This document shows positions 31,935-42,950 of a stretch of DNA of 64,000 nucleotides, in pieces. The notes under the pieces are model-generated. The model did no database searches, was not told the origin of the DNA, and saw only the letters and a program-made list of their open reading frames with translations. The stretch spans positions 40,586,001-40,650,000 of the forward strand of contig CM066314.1 in NCBI GenBank assembly GCA_033807775.1, read 5' to 3'. The position numbers and the translations under genes are program-made. Each line of letters starts with the position of its first letter. Position 1 is the stretch's first letter. Source of the DNA: Saussurea involucrata. Its lineage: Eukaryota; Streptophyta; Magnoliopsida; Asterales; Asteraceae.

Positions 31935-34032
31935 TCAACAAATGAAATTCTTTAAACTGCCAAAATTTTCTCATTTAGTCATATAATGACACATGAGTAA
32001 AACATCTTTGACAAGACTCACACACATTAATGTGTTTTCTCAAAACTTAGGAGAATAATAGGTGCTTGTAAATGGTTGACACCAAGAAGGGTTTAAATCG
32101 ACTTCAAATTTTCGAATCATACACAGTGCGCATTAATGTTCCAAACACATAAATAATTCAACGCACTCTAGGTTAAGACAATTAATTTTTTCCAAAATCC
32201 CCATCACGGAGCATTTGCACTAAATTTTTTTCACTTGTAATATAAAACGTTAAAATGTCAATGCTTAAAATTTACTTCTTAAAATACTCAAAATACACAT
32301 ATTCTCCAAAACCAAAAAGGTTTACAATTTTCCAAAATGTTCGTCAAGCCAAAATTGACCAAAGTTCAACGACTCACACATTCGTGTTTTCAAAATGTAT
32401 CGTATCGTAAACCATGCATGGTCCCCACAATGCTAAATCATACTTTGACCAAATGACCTCCACTTATGCAGTAAATTAATAAAACATTTTCATTCACGAT
32501 TCATTTATCAAAGGGTCGAGGGTTATTGGCTAACAAGTTATGCATACCCCTAGATCAATACCATGCATTTGCGTGAAAGGATAATAAAATAATCAATTAA
32601 CCGAAAGCGCATAAAGCAAATTGTTAAGAATACTATCAGAATGTTCTTTAACGCATTACTCACGCCACGTATAAATCAATCCGCACATTGAACAAGTTGC
32701 AACGAAATGTGCTAACACAGATCTTCAAAAGAGAAAGTATGCGACACCAAAGTTCCAAAAACATTCCTTTTGGTCGCCTTTTGATATAAAATAATATTTC
32801 TCAACAAAACCCGCATGAGACAAAATGCCCAATATAATCCAAAATTAGCACACATAATAATTTAAAGTATGGGCATTACAAAATTGCACTCGTGCGACAC
32901 AAAACGTCGTAAAACAAAACTTCGTAAAACTCTATGGGCTCAATGGCCTCAAATCGACCAAATGGTGCCAAACCTTTCGCCTCCAGAAATCAAATTGCAT
33001 AAAGCAAAATAACGACTAAAATGTTAGAATTCCGAAAATTCCTTTTTGTTGTAATACCATATAAACAACACTGTTCAACAAAACTCGCATTAAGTAAATT
33101 TTCCAATAAAGCTTGACATAGACATAATGGAAGACAACTTTCCATCCAAACCTTAACATATGAGGATGAGATCCAATGTTAAAGTCATAAGCCGTAGTTA
33201 CTTGTCCAACATCTTAAACATCAAAAAAAATATGGATATCACTGTATCCGAAAGTAACGTTGGACAACAACAAAATAGAGCTAGTCCCGACAAGTTTGCA
33301 ATCCCTGCAATAAAATAATTTCATGCATGTTCAAAACCATGATTTAAAATCTTGTGTGTGCTAAACGTTTTCTGAGATTTTGTAACACAATCAACATGAG
33401 GATTTGAAACACAAGAAATAACTGATGCAATTTATTTTAAAAATAAATTTTGTGCATGAATTTAGTCGGCACTCAACGTCTCAAACCACACTCCTCCAAA
33501 TTCCTCCGGTCACACTATCGTCATCTGGATGCTCAAACATCTTAAGGCAAAATTGGAAGTCACATCAATTAACCTTACGATTCCTCCTCGAATTAAGGTC
33601 GATTCAATAAGCCTATGGTTCCAATCCAACCATTAACTTCGACCCGAAATGGTCCACTAAATGCAGTTATCATGCTTATTGTCACTTCAAGTGACTAATG
33701 CTAAAGTCGTCAATCTCTTCCAACGACTACTCGCTTAGAAACTTCTTCACTACCCCAACGGTCCTCACATTAAAGTAGTTCAAGTATGCACACGTAACTA
33801 GTAGGTTCACCATAAGACTGGCCAGGTGTAATTGTAAACGTACTGTATATGATTATCCTTGCTACTCTAGACGCGATTCTCGTTTCTAGCGATTCCATCG
33901 ACCTCAAAACATCGTATCTTAAAGTGCTTAATGGTGAAATTTCACTCTCATTTACTTAAAAGAACGCTAGTTTGAGTCTAGCTATTCAAAATCAACACCT
34001 AATTCTCTCAAACTTATGCTCTGATACCAACT
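31935..34032 (-). other. Tekay-1 leader region (non-coding)
   Basis: About 2.1 kb after the 5' LTR on the minus strand. No gag ORF is present. Near 33814-33833 the minus strand reads ATTACACCTGGCCAGTCT, also found in the leader of Tekay-2 (42474-42489), so this part is conserved leader sequence. Confidence 0.65.
34018..34029 (-). other. Tekay-1 primer-binding site (tRNA-iMet)
   Basis: TGGTATCAGAGC on the minus strand, three bases after the 5' LTR end. It sets the direction of Tekay-1. Confidence 0.95.
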
Positions 34033-36166
34033 TGTAACACCCACGAATTGGGAAAGAGCAACTAAATAAAATTTTCGATAACACGCCCGAAAGAATAGAA
34101 TATCTTCCTATAAACCAATACGAGAAATACCTCAAACAATTTATAACTCAAGTCTCATTACAAGGCTATGTTCACATCGGGTGTTACTTAACCCAAGTAC
34201 AAAATGCTATTCCAAAAATCAGTGCGGAAGACTTCACTTAAAATTTAATATACATGGAGAGAAATCCAATATTAAAGTCATCAATTGCAGTCAATCGTAC
34301 AAGACCAACGATAATAAAACCAAGGACATTATAGTATCCAAAATAATGTTGGCCGACAACGGGGGAGACCTGTATCCATTGAGAGTGGATGAACACAAAA
34401 GTATGCCACTCATACAACGTTATTCGTATGACACTTCACGACATAAAAGCCTAAGTGTCCCTACGACTCCTTTCAAGACGCACCCAAAGAGATAGCTGAC
34501 CTTAGCGGAATATTAACATGAATACCACCAAAGTCTCGGCACAAGCGGGGTTACAACCATGGCATTGCCCCGGCATGGCGAAGGTCACCCCGTCAATCAT
34601 GACAGCTCAACCGGACTCAACCCTCCTAGTGCACCCTTGAAAAGTAAAGGTCATAAAACATGGGGCCCGGTCAAATCCCGCAACACCCAGTAGACCATCA
34701 AATAAAGACTGACTTACGTGCCTATGGATCAATTGCAACACAATCTACAATCACATGCCTATCCCGGAATGACTAAAGCACCCGAGCATGTAAATACCAA
34801 TAATATGCAATAAAATGTTATAAGTTGTAATAAATGCAAACCATTAATAAGACTCCACATTGAGCCATCGAAATCGGACAAAATGTCCCCAAGACTCCCT
34901 CAAAGTCAAAATCGAGCAAAATGCTCAAAACCCATTTGACCCACAAATAACGGTCCTCAAAATGTAAAATGCATTTAAACATCATTTAGGTAAAAGTATA
35001 CCACAAAATCATCATTAACCGAAAACTCATCACGGGTTAGAACAAAGAGTTTCCCCAAATGGGCTCATGCCCTTATAATTCTCAAAACGACGCATGACAC
35101 GAAAATGTGCATTTTCCCAAATGGTTTATAAAATCAATTATACCCACATGATTAAACCATTGAATAAGCTCCATTTGAGCAATAAATCATTTAAGGGGAT
35201 ATTTATGATTTCTACACATCAAAATATCCCAAAGTCCCAATTATGAGTGTTTTACAATCTTTATAAAGTTAAACACTAAAAAGAGTCATAATCACCAAAT
35301 AACGCAACAGTTGATAATTATAAGTAAAACACACAAATACTTGGAAACTAACATTTTTGGCATGTACAACGTTTTCACAAATTAACTTAAACTCACCTTG
35401 CTAGATTTAGGCTAAATCTAGATTTTCCCCAAACGTAAGCTCCTTTGAAGAGACTTGAATCTTCAAGCCAAATCTTCCAAAAACCTAGATCCATAAGTTT
35501 CCAACCATAAATACTCAAATCCAACCATAAAGAATCATTCCCCAACATTTTACATCAAGATCTCAACTTATACCAAAACCCTAATTTTCATAGGTGAAGA
35601 AGGAGAAGATCACCTCAACCAAGCACAACCAAAATCACCCAATAATACCCTAAAATGGAAGAGAAGGTGAAAACAACAACAAACTAGCTTTTGGTAGAGA
35701 GAGAGAGAGAGAGATTACCTCAATCACTTGAATCCTCAAAGCAAGGATCCTAATCTCCCACAAAAGCTTCAAGCTTCCATATCTTCAACAATGGTGGAAA
35801 TGGGTTTGATTTGAGTGGAGAAGATGAAGAAGAGGAGGAAGGATTTGGGGTTTTCTTGGAGAAGAAATCGGTTTAGAGGGAGAGAGAGAGAGAGAGAGAG
35901 AGCTGGGTTGTGGTTTGGAATGAAGTTAGGGAAGAGAGAGGGAAAAGTCTTAAAAAGGAAACCAAAATATCTCACCAGGCCTTATGCGGACGTCCGACTA
36001 GCCACCATGCGGGCGTCCGACCTTGGAGCTGGTCCGAACCCACGAATCCTCTGATGCTACCGTGGACGACCCGCGGACGTCCGGCTGGACACGGACGTCC
36101 GACCTTGACCTTATGCGGACGTCCACAAGTCCAAAAAGTCGGAATTTCAATTTTCGGGGTGTTATA
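34033..36166 (-). repeat. Tekay-1 5' LTR with internal deletion
   Basis: Plus-strand start TGTAACACCC, end GGGGTGTTATA (last bases mutated from GTTACA). It matches the 3' LTR except for about 495 bp missing near 34240, which in the 3' LTR hold the stem-loop, branch-like CTAAC and CAG acceptor. The donor-like site remains (GCAAGGTGAGTTTA at about 35400, minus). CGGACGTCCG-type palindromes cluster at 35985-36125. Confidence 0.9.
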
Positions 36167-37101
36167 GAGTGCACTTGGTGATGCATCAAGAACCTACTAG
36201 TACAAATCTTGTCAATTTGTCAAAAATTACTAGATGAAACATCCATGCCACTTGTGAATAGTGAAGTAAAATGCTATTAGCAAGCAAAAATCCAGTAACA
36301 TGTGGCTTAATCTACCAACCTTCACTTACACCCACACTAGGGTGTTTAGCTTACCATACTCGAATGTAAATGCTTAAAGATAAATGACTGAATTAAAGTG
36401 TTGAATGGAAATGACTTAAAGTAAAGTTTGCAAGAAATTAAAGAAGTGTTGTAAAGGTTGTTGTAGCATCCAACAGCAGTAACTGACAACAGTAAATACC
36501 AAAAGATTGATAAAATTAAAATGCAAGGACACAAAGCTTATGAGAAGCTCTGTTCCTAGAGATTACAAGTAACTAAGGTGGTAAGTGATTGATGATCCTA
36601 CAACTAAACTAAGACAACATATTTATACTAAAGGACATGAATCTAACAAGTACAAAAGTGAATTGTCCAATGGATAATAACTAGGAATCAAATGTCTAAG
36701 TACATAAAGCATAAGATTCTTGGGTGATAGGAAAAGGGCATCTCTAGGGTCATCTTTCATCAAAATCTTCTTCCACAAGTACAATAAGATAGATGCATTA
36801 TGCTCAAAAGTCTTCTCTATGCAAATCTCCTTGATTGAGCCGTCCAAGCCAATATCAAAGATGTAGCAGACCCTGATGCAGCAACATTAAAGCATTCACC
36901 AAATATATAGGACACTACCAAAATCTACATCCTAGCTCCAATCTAAATAAAGATGTAAAATAAGACTAAAAGACTTAATATGTGATTGGGAAAGATGTAA
37001 AATAAGACTACAAGACTTAATATGTGATTGGGAACGATGTAAAATGAAGTAAAGTAAAGTCCTAAGTGGGTGCTAAAATGTATACTTTCACACACTTATC
37101 A

Positions 37102-37731
37102 CCTAACCACCCAATCCCACCGCTCGTGAACCCAACACCCTCTATCTTTCACCTTAGCCTCTTTATCTTTTCCAAGCTAAAAAGTCCCGGGAAAAGATCA
37201 CACAAACAGTAATTTCCAACCAAAATAAAGTGGATGACCCATCTCCCACCTTTTTTACAAAAGAAGCGGTGAAATCCACTCCATAAGAGTCTAGAGTCTA
37301 ACCCAAAGATATGATGTTTCCCCACACACTCTCTAGAATGCTAGTGAAAGCTATCCTTTCCGAACCAAGACCCCCATCACGATCGTAGAGGTTACGAATG
37401 AGTTTGGTCCATAGAGAAAAATGATTGGAATTAAATCGCCACAACTACTTTCCTAAAATGGCATAATTCGTAGACATAATACTTCCTATGTCTAAACCCC
37501 CCAACTCAAAAGGAGAGAGGCTCGTGGACTATTTGATCCATGTCGTCATACCCCCTGCTGACCCCCCCCCCCCCCCCCCCCCCCCCCGCGCGCACGAAAA
37601 AAAGAGTTCACGTCTCACTCTCTCAAAAAGCTTTATAACACTTGACGACGCACGAAACATCGATCAGAAGCACAACAGGAGGCTTCCAAGGACATATTTG
37701 ACGAGGGTTAATCTATCGCCAAAAGACATCG
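37102..37731 (-). pseudogene. LINE-2 piece between RT and zf-RVT
   Basis: The minus strand shows FGDRLTLVKYVLGSLPV (a standard LINE block after the RT core), later a tryptophan-rich part with FPRLFSLEK-like words, and RWDWVVR at the cut. The frames are broken. It contains a run of 26 C residues (37562-37587). Confidence 0.8.
37562..37587 (+). repeat. Homopolymer of 26 C
   Basis: An uninterrupted run of 26 C followed by GCGCGCACG, inside LINE-2 sequence. The minus strand is a G run able to form a quadruplex. It could also be a length-uncertain assembly spot. Confidence 0.85.
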
Positions 37732-39131
37732 TGTAAAGCCCGTGTCCCGGTAGGGTTTTTAAAATTCTTAATGTAATTATTTTATTGACGTTTAAAGCGA
37801 GTATTGTTAACGAAAGTTGTCAAAGGGGACCTTGAATGTTATGTGTGGCAAACCTTACTCCCTTTTGCAATAATATAGAAATTCAGGGACCAAAAGTGTC
37901 AAAGGGATTGAGCCTAGGGGTCAAAGGTGGACAATGGAGGTGTTTGGGTGGTTGAACGGCCAAGGGAAGGGGAACCGACCCCCCCCCCCCCTCTTCCTCT
38001 TCTCGGCGGTTTCCAAATTGCACCAACATATAGTTTTCTTTTGTTATTTGCTTATTTTGGCTCCATAGTTTTTGATTTGCCGAGAGGGTGATCGTGAGTG
38101 TGAGAAGCCGAGAGAGGAAGAAAAAGAGAGAGAGAGAGGTCGCTGGAGAAACGCCGTCGCCGGAAAACCACCGGTGTCAACGTCCTTCGTCGGAGAGGTC
38201 GAGAAGAAGGGATTGCAGGCACGGTTGCGAGTCGTCGTTGTAAGGTATGGCTCTCGTTACGTTTCTGTTTTTGCGACGGCCATAACTTTTCCGTCGTAAC
38301 TCCGATTGAGCCGAAACTGGTACCCACGGTTCAAGTTCGAGGTCGACCACGTTTTCCGTGTTTTAGCGGAAAACCGATTCAGCTTCTAGCTAGGTGAAAA
38401 AGTGGTCGCAAATTTGGTGATTTGTCATTTTATGTGAATGACGATTTTTCTGCCACTGTTTTGTCGTGGCCGTAACTTTTTACTCGTAGCTCGGATTGAA
38501 ATGAAATCGGTGGCCGAAGTTCACTAATCGAGTCAGGAAAGTTTTTCGTGTTTTGCCGAGAATCTGGTTAAGCCTGTAGCTGGGCCGTATGGGGCTGTTT
38601 ATACAGCCTGGTCCGAAAAACTTCCAGCTTTCTGTCCCTGTTTTGTTTTATGCATAACTTTTGCTTGGAATGTCGGATTGGGATGAAACTGGTGCCAAAA
38701 GTTCCCATTCTGAGTCTAGTAACTTTTATATGTTTTGTGGAAAAACCAGTTCGGGCCATAGCTAGTGTCAAATTGCCATTTTATACTGACAGGTCCTGTT
38801 TTAGCTGCACTGCGAGATGTTTTTGTAAAATTCGTATAGAGTGCTAGGAATATCGTTAGGACGCGTGCGATACGTCCCTGGAACCATAAGACATTGAACT
38901 TCCTGGATGTGGAATTAAGTTTTTGGTTTGATCAGTTTAGCAGGGGTAAAATGGGTCCCGAACAGACCTGCGTTTTTAGTATAAAAGCTGGAATTTTAGT
39001 TTTGCTAAACTAGTAAAAGTGTCGTGAGTTGGGACTTCCCGTTGACGTTTTAGTGCGTATTTAGGTGGGAAAAAGTGAGGAAGGTTGACGTGCTGGTGTT
39101 GCGGCTCGGGAGCGCGTCGGTTTGCTTTGAG

Positions 39132-39639
39132 GTGAGTTCTCTCACCGCGTAGTTAGGAATTTCATGTATACCGCTGTTTTTGTGCTATGTGTTATTACGT
39201 GTTTACGTGGACCAATTTGGATGGGATGATTTAGCTGTGATTGTTGAAATTATATGTCGATTATTTGTGCTTGCGTACACCTCAGTGGGACTGGGGGGCT
39301 CGGTGGGACCGAGGGCTCGGTGGGACTGAGCTAGTACATCTATTTACCTTTACTCGGTGGGACCGAGGGCTCGGTGGGACTGAGCTAGTACAACTATTTA
39401 CCTTTACTCGGTGGGACCGGGGGCTCGGTGGGACTGAGCTGGTATTGCTATATTTTTGTATACTCGGTGGGACCGAGGTTTGTATGTATGCATGAATCAT
39501 TATGTGGCTTCGTATTCATGGTAGTGGTGATGTTTCCTACTTGCGAGTAGGGGCGATATGCGTGGGGTTGCTACCTACGTGTGTGGTTGAATTCACTAAG
39601 CATTATAGCTTACCCCTTCCCAATATGTTGTTATTTCAG
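39132..39639 (+). other. Putative intron module in solo LTR Z
   Basis: GAG|GTGAGTTCT donor-like site at 39132, a TAAGC/GCTTA stem-loop (39597-39612), and TTATTTCAG|GT at 39639, about 27 nt after the CTTAC. Splicing is inferred. Confidence 0.4.
39290..39478 (+). repeat. 54-bp tandem repeat in solo LTR Z
   Basis: Copies start at 39299, 39353, 39407 and (partial) 39463. Each contains CTCGGTGGGACCGAG, itself a hairpin with a CTCGGT/ACCGAG stem, twice or nearly so. Confidence 0.9.
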
Positions 39640-39882
39640 GTGCGGGCGGCAGTCGGGCGTGACCGTACACACATCAAGCGCAGAGTACCAAAGATTGTTA
39701 AACTTTCACTTTCGAACCCTTTGAATTTAATTATATAATTTTCCGCTGCATAAACTTTGTTGACGGTTTGAGTCAACGACGTTAATTTCACTTAAGACGT
39801 GAATTATTGAATTATGGTTGTTTTATAATGAAATGTATGTTTTAAAAATTTTAAATTTCCTTGTAATTTTTGGGACGTTACA

Positions 39883-40660
39883 CATCGACTTCGCTATCTA
39901 AGTTGACGGTCTTTTATAGAATTTCCCCATCATCGGGTTCCAACTATGAATACACCGCATATTAACTCTAACTAACCACCCAAGACAGTCAAAAGGGAAT
40001 GAACCTACTTGACAACAAATCCAGTTGGCCATTTCTTCTAGTTGCACCCCAATACCCAAAACCATGCTTTTATGAGATTTACTTTTAGACCTAAAGCCCA
40101 TTGGAAACAGTTGAGGATACCAATCATGTTTGGAGCATTGATTCTCGACCATTCCCCAAAGTAAATAATGTCTCTGATATACTGTAGGTTTGAAACTTTA
40201 ATTTGATCTTTAGCAACCTTCACCCCTTTAAAAATCCCAGTTCATGTTGCTTTTATCATAGCCACATTAGACCTTTCGCCGCAATTATAAACAGAAACGA
40301 CGATAAGGGGTCACCGTATCTGATGCCCCTCGACATTCGGAATTCCTCAGTTGGGGAGCCATTGACAAGTAGGGAGATGGATGCACATCTCAAGCACACT
40401 TCAATCCATTTACACCATTTTTCATCAAAACCCATAAGATTCATCATGTTTGATAAGAAGTTCCAATTAAGGCTATCGATTGCTTTCTCACAATTGACTT
40501 TAAAGGCGAGACACTTTTTCTTTCTCCTTATAAAAAAGTCCACGGTTTCATTTGCAATTAAGACCCCGTCAAGAATGTATCCGCCCTTCAGATTCACCGA
40601 TAACTTTCCCGATAACCTTTTTGCATCGTTCGACTAGAGTTTTAGCTATTGTTTTGTAAT
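39883..40660 (-). pseudogene. LINE-2 reverse transcriptase fragment
   Basis: Minus-strand LINE RT with GGYILDGVLIANE, FKVNCEKAIDSLNW, GFDEKWCKWIEVCL, SLLVNGSPTEEF, RGIRYGDPLSSFLFI and the later YFGEWS part, in shifting frames. The upstream RT motifs and the endonuclease are missing because Tekay-2 interrupts at 40660. Confidence 0.9.
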
Positions 40661-42307
40661 TGTAACACCCGGGTTTTTCTTGCAAAGTGTGAAAGTTTGG
40701 TGGCCAAATTTGAAGAAAATAAAGTTGGAATTGAGGGACTTGTTGGCAATTATTGAGAAGTATAAATAGCTCCAAATCCCTAGGGCATCCTTTAATTTAA
40801 TCAGTATCATTCTTGGATGGGAGTGTTTGGCGGCTAGAAGAAGAAAAGGGGAAGAGAAGAAGAAACCTTGGAGAAATCTGAATTGTGGAAGAAAGCATTA
40901 AAGGTAAATTCATCTAAACTCTTCTCCTTATTCTCATAATCATCTCTTCTTTGTGGTCTAAGATTTTGGATGAAAAACCTTCAAGTTCACTGTGTTCTCC
41001 ACTTTAATGTTTTATAAAGGGATTTTGGGTTTTGATTTGTAAATATCGATTTAGAGGTAAGGAAATGGATTAAATGAGTGTTTGTGATTAGTGGATGAAC
41101 CCTTATGATTGTCTAATCGAGCTTATAGCAGAAAATGAGTTTTTAATCACTTATGAAAAAGGGGGTTTTCGTCCAGTTCGTACTTACCGGATGATTTCAG
41201 TAGTTACCGGGTAGATGTATGTTCCTGGGTAAGAAGCCTAGTGGAGTTACCGGATAGGAAGTCTTACCAGATAGTTTGGGTTACCGAATGCTTAGTACCC
41301 GGTAAGGTGTGTGGTGTCCGGAAAGTCCTTTGTATCCGGTAAGTCCGTATACACGGTAAGTAGGGTATATCCGGTAAGTGTTAGATACCCGATAAGTCTC
41401 TGTACCCGGTAAGTGCTGTGTACCCGGTATGTAGTTCTGGATGTTTATTACTGATTAAGGAAATGCATGATCCTTTAGGTGTCAAGTTTGGTTAACTCGA
41501 GAGTAGAACAAGTGTGCGTTCAGTACCATCAAGGTGAGTTCCCTAAAACCTTTTTATGACGTTTTCTATGTTTTACTGATTATGGTTTCGTTTACAAGCA
41601 TGAACTGTTTTATAAATGCCACACATGCTTTCCATGAATTGCATGTTTTATTTAAAGAGGTTTATTCAGCAAATGAAATGATGTTTAAAGTTTTCATGAA
41701 TGTGATTTCGATACGTGATGTATATGCTATGTGGAGTCGGTTTACACAGTGGGATCAGGGTACCTTGGAATTCGATAATTCCCTGGGCATATGTGGTCAG
41801 CTTGTAGGTTGGAATTTGTTTCCTTCCTACTCGGATAGAAGGGGGTCCACTTGGACTCCTGTGTAGCCGAGAGGGTGTCCGTTAGGCCCCGATAGAGGTA
41901 GCTTATGCGATCCTTGAACCCTGTGTTGAACCTTGAATGATGATTATATGAAGAATGTGAACTGTTTTAAATAAAATGAATTTATACTGCGATATGTGTT
42001 TTATGGAGGGAATTCACTAGACCTTTTGGTCTAACCCTCGCTTTTCAAAAAAATCAAACCATTTTCAGGTAAGCGTGTTGCGGGTTCTTCTAGTAAGAAC
42101 TAAGAGATGGCAAGAAGGATATGGAGCTTAGAGCGACTCCAAGTTTTGACTTTGATATCTATAGATAGAGCTCTCGGCTGTGGATTAGAGACTTCCGCTG
42201 TCCAATTTTGGTTAGCATAGATTAATGAAGAATTAAAGACAAGTTTATTATGTAATCCAAATGCTTAATGTATTGATTTTGCATGCTTTGTTTTATGGGA
42301 CGTTACA
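40661..42307 (+). repeat. Tekay-2 5' LTR
   Basis: TGTAACACCCGGG to GGGACGTTACA, directly before the PBS. 41170-41440 repeats CCGGTAAG/CTTACCGG words about a dozen times. It contains the intron-like module at 41534-42068. Confidence 0.9.
41534..42068 (+). other. Putative intron module in Tekay-2 LTR
   Basis: CAAG|GTGAGTTC donor-like site at 41534, a perfect six-pair stem-loop TAGACCTTTTGGTCTA (42018-42033) running into CTAACC, then CATTTTCAG|GT (42068) about 34 nt later. This is the cleanest example of the module shared by the Tekay-like LTRs. Confidence 0.4.
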
Positions 42308-42309
42308 AA

Positions 42310-42321
42310 TGGTATCAGAGC
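42310..42321 (+). other. Tekay-2 primer-binding site (tRNA-iMet)
   Basis: TGGTATCAGAGC two bases after the LTR end. Confidence 0.95.
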
Positions 42322-42599
42322 CTTAGTTTAAGGGATTTAGGTGACCAGTCAGGCCTAAACTTAAACTGTAAGATGAGGAACACAGCCGAGACATATGATT
42401 GCCTCTAGGAACGATCACTATAAATGCGCTTAAGAATAAGGTGCCAAGGACAAACGTGTAAGGTAAGTTTGGGATTACACCTGGCCAGTGTAATTACGAA
42501 CTTACAGGTACATGTGCGTGCTTAAAATACCTTTTATAGCAAATTTGTTGTGTTGTGTCTAGCAAAGGTTAATTGTTGTTTTCTTTCAGTATTAGCTAA

Positions 42600-42950
42600 A
42601 TGGCTGGGAGAACTTTGAGGAGTAGGTCAGTACCTGCTGTACCAAGGAATCAGGATGAGGAGGTCCTAGCGAATGGACTGGTGGAACCTGCGAGGGCGAC
42701 TGTTACCCGCGGAAGGGGTAGGGGTCGTGGAAGGGGTCGGGGAAAAACGCCCCGCCGGGCCGCCACTCAAATGGCCGGGGATGGGGGAAAACCGATCCGG
42801 AGAGCGACCCGTGTGACTCGAAGGGCAGTGAGTGTGGAAATTCCCGCCCATCAAGAAGACTCTCATCAGGAGAGTTCAGCTTCTGTAAGAAGGGTGAATC
42901 AGACGAGGGGACGTGGTCGAGGCCGTGGATCTTATAAGTCATTATCATGA
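42600..42950 (+). pseudogene. gag: Tekay-2 Gag N-terminus (116 aa, truncated)
   Basis: An ATG 280 bases after the PBS opens a short basic frame with arginine/glycine-rich tracts (RGRGRGRGRG, then RGRGRGRG) and an acidic-serine middle. This fits the disordered N-terminal tail of a chromovirus Gag. The capsid part and zinc knuckle are missing because the element is cut at about 42945. Confidence 0.6.

Larger units (their letters stand above)
4098..36166 (-). mobile_element. Tekay-1: non-coding Tekay/Del-type gypsy element with four nested insertions
   Basis: An LTR element on the minus strand, bounded by the 5 bp duplication GAGTG (4093-4097 and 36167-36171). Its 5' LTR is 34033-36166 and its 3' LTR 4098-12226. 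A primer-binding site complementary to initiator tRNA-Met (34018-34029) and a chromovirus-like end (GAGGACGAAAT followed by a purine tract) at 12227-12260 fix the direction. The internal part, once Tat-1, MITE-1, the Sirevirus and hAT-2 are taken out, is only about 3.3 kb and shows no gag or pol, so it is a large non-coding derivative (LARD-like). One LTR terminus is mutated (TATAACACC instead of TGTAACACC at 36166). Confidence 0.9.
3694..37101. mobile_element. Solo LTR 'X' (about 1.33 kb) split by Tekay-1
   Basis: The sequence starts TGGTGTTGG directly after CCTAA (3689-3693) and ends TTATCA directly before CCTAA (37102-37106). It therefore has TG/CA ends and a 5 bp target duplication, as LTR elements have. 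Without the nested Tekay-1 (4098-36166 plus one TSD) it is about 1.33 kb and holds no coding sequence, PBS or purine tract, so it is best read as a solo LTR left by recombination. The family was not recognised. Its text resembles gypsy leader or tail sequence seen in other plants, which is an impression only. Confidence 0.7.
37732..39882 (+). mobile_element. Solo LTR 'Z', Tekay-like
   Basis: TGTAAAGCCCG to GGGACGTTACA with target duplication CATCG (37727-37731 and 39883-39887). It is 2.15 kb without PBS or coding sequence. It includes a 13-C run (37979-37991), a GA-rich transcript-start-like part (38100-38140), a 54-bp tandem repeat and the shared intron-like module. Confidence 0.9.
2851..40660 (-). 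mobile_element. LINE-2: broken L1-type non-LTR retrotransposon, minus strand, in three pieces
   Basis: Three minus-strand pieces form one LINE when read from right to left: 40660-39883 (reverse transcriptase core), 37731-37102 (region after the RT) and 3693-2851 (zinc-binding RVT domain and C-terminus, ending in an A-rich tail near 2851). The pieces are separated by solo LTR Z (37732-39882) and by solo LTR X with everything nested in it (3694-37101). Joining the last two pieces with one copy of the CCTAA duplication removed keeps a continuous match to the equivalent part of LINE-1, which supports the reconstruction. The endonuclease half is absent: the element is cut at 40660 by Tekay-2. It has many stops and frameshifts and is certainly inactive. 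Confidence 0.85.
40661..42950 (+). mobile_element. Tekay-2: 5' LTR, leader and gag start only
   Basis: 5' LTR 40661-42307, PBS 42310-42321, then a leader and the first 116 codons of gag. The sequence then changes to an unrelated AT-rich segment. GTAAT at 40656-40660 would be its target duplication, but no second copy or 3' LTR was found in the window, so it is truncated or continues beyond LINE-1 and hAT-3. Confidence 0.8.

Noticed and set aside
39282..39500. 72-aa minus-strand protein with VPPSPRSH repeats
   Set aside because: It is the translation of the 54-bp tandem repeat and has no homologous sense.
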